DNA of 6,698 nt, from contig MGRR01000053.1 of assembly GCA_001798265.1 (NCBI GenBank), positions 1 through 6,698 of the forward strand, given 5' to 3'. Source of the DNA: Deltaproteobacteria bacterium RIFCSPHIGHO2_12_FULL_43_9 (GTDB lineage Bacteria > Bdellovibrionota > O2-12-FULL-43-9). Shown piece by piece: positions 5,021 to 6,698 of the stretch (the stretch's first letter is position 1; every line of letters begins with the position of its first letter). The position numbers and the translations under genes were made by a program. Under the pieces are notes generated by a model. That model saw only the letters and a program-made list of their open reading frames with translations, was not told the DNA's origin and searched no databases.

Positions 5021-6698
5021 ATGTGGAAAAAGTGCCTAATTATATTCGGGATTTTGTTACTGCTTGTTGTAGCGGCGCTAATAACCCTGCCATTTGTAAT
5101 AGATGTAAACGCATTTAGGTCTCAAATAGTCACGAAAATTAACCAGTCAATTAATGGAAAGATCGAAATAGATAGGATTGAGGCCTCCATATTACGTGGC
5201 GTTGTTCTTCATGGGGTTAAATTAACCAACCCAGAGGGTTTCAGTGAGCCTCTCTTTCTTTCTGTTTCAAAGGCAGACCTGAACTTCAACTTCCTGAAGA
5301 TCCTCATCGGGGACATACATGTAACAGCTAAGTTCTCCAGACCTGACATCACGGTTGAGAGAACCGAGGCGAATGGGTGGAACATCGCGAGGCTTTTGAA
5401 ATCAGAATCTGAACGGACTGAAACGCCACGACCAAAACAGAAAAGTGAATTTCTAAATAGGATTGCCGGAAACTGGATCAGATCAGCACATATAGGTTTT
5501 GAACTAGTTGACGCCAATATCCTGTACCTCGATCAGATCTCCGGCAAAAGGTTCGTGCTCAAATCTGTGAATCTGGAACTGGACAACGTCACTTTAAACA
5601 AACCCATAAACCTCGATTTCAGCGGCGAACTGGACACCTCCCTTGAGGGTGGGATGGATATGAAGGGAAGATTCTCCTACAGGGGTATAATCCACCCAAA
5701 ATTTTCAGAAAGTGGGCTGTTTCACAATCTATCATTCAATGGAACGGTTGACCTAACAAAAATGTTAATCGTCAAAGATGGAAGCTTCAACAAACAACCG
5801 GGCACGGAATTCAAGACCCTGGTAAAGGGTATTTTCAGGGGTGGAGACAGGGTTCTGGTGCTAGAATCATTCCAGATCACTCTTGCATCCTTAAAACTGA
5901 ATGGAAATGCCGAGATTCCAACAGCTGATCTAAAATCCATATCACTCAAACTTCAAACCAAAGACTTCGATATCGCGCCGGTTAAGGTTTTTTCTCCACT
6001 TATCTCAAAATACGCCGAGTCGGGGACCATGAACCTCTCCTATGAAGGGGCAATAGCGCTCTCTCCACCAGGCTTTGAGGGGAGAGGCTCCGTAATGGGC
6101 AAGGAATTAAAAATTCTACTCCCTCCGGTTGATAATAAAGGACAAAAATCAAAGATTTTGGGCGACGCGCAGGTAAACACAAATTTCACCTTCTCCATTT
6201 CAGGGAAACAATTTACAAAACTCCACGGTACGTCAAATATGGATTTAACAAATTCTTCAATAAACATTGAACATGACCTTAATAAAAAGAGGGGGGTTCC
6301 ACTTAAGGTGAATGGCAATTTTAATCTGGCTGAAAATAAACTCACGTTTGAAGACGTAAAACTGAAGTTTTATACACTTAATGGCAAGGCATACGGCTCC
6401 CTTACCCTTACAGAACCAAAGATCATCGATTTGTCATTTACGGGAGAGGAAATAAATCTCACTGGATGGAACGAGATACTCCCAAAACTGGGGAAGATAA
6501 AACCAACGGGCTCCATTCATATACAGAAGCTAAAACTTATTTCTCCATCAAATAATTTATCCTCTGGAATCATTGAAAGTGACATTATTTTTAAAGAGAT
6601 AAAGATCGGAGCACAAATTTTAAACGGAAAAGATTTTCGCGCAACCGGCCCACTTTCAGCGGACGGCACGCTATCTTTTGAATTGCATGACAAGAAAC
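5021..6698 (+). CDS. AsmA-family envelope protein, 3' end outside window
   Basis: This belongs to the AsmA-like family, inner-membrane-anchored periplasmic proteins related to TamB/YhdP and implicated in lipid transport and outer-membrane homeostasis. The frame stays open for all 559 visible codons and runs off the window. The N-terminus is diagnostic: an anchor at residues 5-26, PFVIDVNAFR (24-33), a GK-EID segment, then RGVVLHGVKLTNPEGF (59-74). A block predicted as beta-strand follows (LNFNFLKILIGDIHVT), then the ERTEANGWNIARLL motif typical of AsmA. A charged linker lies near 125-150. The rest shows alternating beta-strand patterns, as expected of the repeated beta-groove. The ATG at 5021 is chosen because it places the anchor at the N-terminus; AGG at 5013-5015 is a weak Shine-Dalgarno. 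A possible -10 box, TAGAAT (5007-5012), has no good -35 partner. It has been diagnosed from family features only; the particular paralogue is unknown. Confidence 0.88.
   Translation, partial: MWKKCLIIFGILLLLVVAALITLPFVIDVNAFRSQIVTKINQSINGKIEIDRIEASILRGVVLHGVKLTNPEGFSEPLFLSVSKADLNFNFLKILIGDIHVTAKFSRPDITVERTEANGWNIARLLKSESERTETPRPKQKSEFLNRIAGNWIRSAHIGFELVDANILYLDQISGKRFVLKSVNLELDNVTLNKPINLDFSGELDTSLEGGMDMKGRFSYRGIIHPKFSESGLFHNLSFNGTVDLTKMLIVKDGSFNKQPGTEFKTLVKGIFRGGDRVLVLESFQITLASLKLNGNAEIPTADLKSISLKLQTKDFDIAPVKVFSPLISKYAESGTMNLSYEGAIALSPPGFEGRGSVMGKELKILLPPVDNKGQKSKILGDAQVNTNFTFSISGKQFTKLHGTSNMDLTNSSINIEHDLNKKRGVPLKVNGNFNLAENKLTFEDVKLKFYTLNGKAYGSLTLTEPKIIDLSFTGEEINLTGWNEILPKLGKIKPTGSIHIQKLKLISPSNNLSSGIIESDIIFKEIKIGAQILNGKDFRATGPLSADGTLSFELHDKK

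Noticed and set aside
5209..6345. Minus-strand open frames within the AsmA region
   Set aside because: They lie opposite a continuous 559-codon frame with a diagnostic AsmA N-terminus.

Overview
The window looks like a piece of a Gram-negative bacterial chromosome. The evidence is an AsmA-family gene (an envelope protein of didermic bacteria), a possible sigma-54 promoter, and dispersed palindromic repeats of the GTCATTCC...GGAATGAC and CGTCATTGCG...GAAGCAATC types, which I associate with Deltaproteobacteria-like and Nitrospirota-like genomes. Base composition is moderately AT-rich throughout. The lineage is an inference and cannot be fixed from this sequence.

Left part (1-2074) is mobile DNA. 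It begins inside an IS110-family transposase whose 5' end lies outside the window. A structured non-coding right end follows (958 to about 1240) that could encode an IS110/IS1111-type bridge RNA. Next comes a decayed, opposite-strand IS91-family element: only the C-terminal half of its transposase survives (1451-2074, minus strand), and its N-terminal catalytic part is gone.

Middle part (2124-3388) is a compact toxin-antitoxin operon on the minus strand. An XRE-type helix-turn-helix antitoxin (start chosen at 3352) overlaps a nucleotidyltransferase toxin of the AbiEii/AbiGii family by 34 bp. The operon has a near-consensus sigma-70 promoter (17-bp spacer). It appears to give a leaderless or almost leaderless mRNA, and two short palindromes over the -10 and -35 boxes are good candidates for autoregulatory operators.

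A block of nested palindromic repeats (3440-3620) separates the operon from a minus-strand gene of unknown function (3630-4676). That gene encodes a membrane-anchored protein with a charged helical region and a Pro/Thr-rich C-terminal linker. A good match to the sigma-54 -24/-12 consensus sits just upstream of its start. A second repeat cluster (4852-4979) holds four hairpins with 8-bp stems, 4-bp loops and compensatory base changes.

Right part (5021 to the end) is a plus-strand AsmA-family gene, open for all 559 visible codons and cut by the window edge. The layout is accessory DNA (two insertion sequences, a toxin-antitoxin module and repeat clusters) placed beside probably resident envelope genes. 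I see no wholly new system. The most interesting parts are the putative bridge RNA, the toxin-antitoxin control region and the covarying repeat hairpins.
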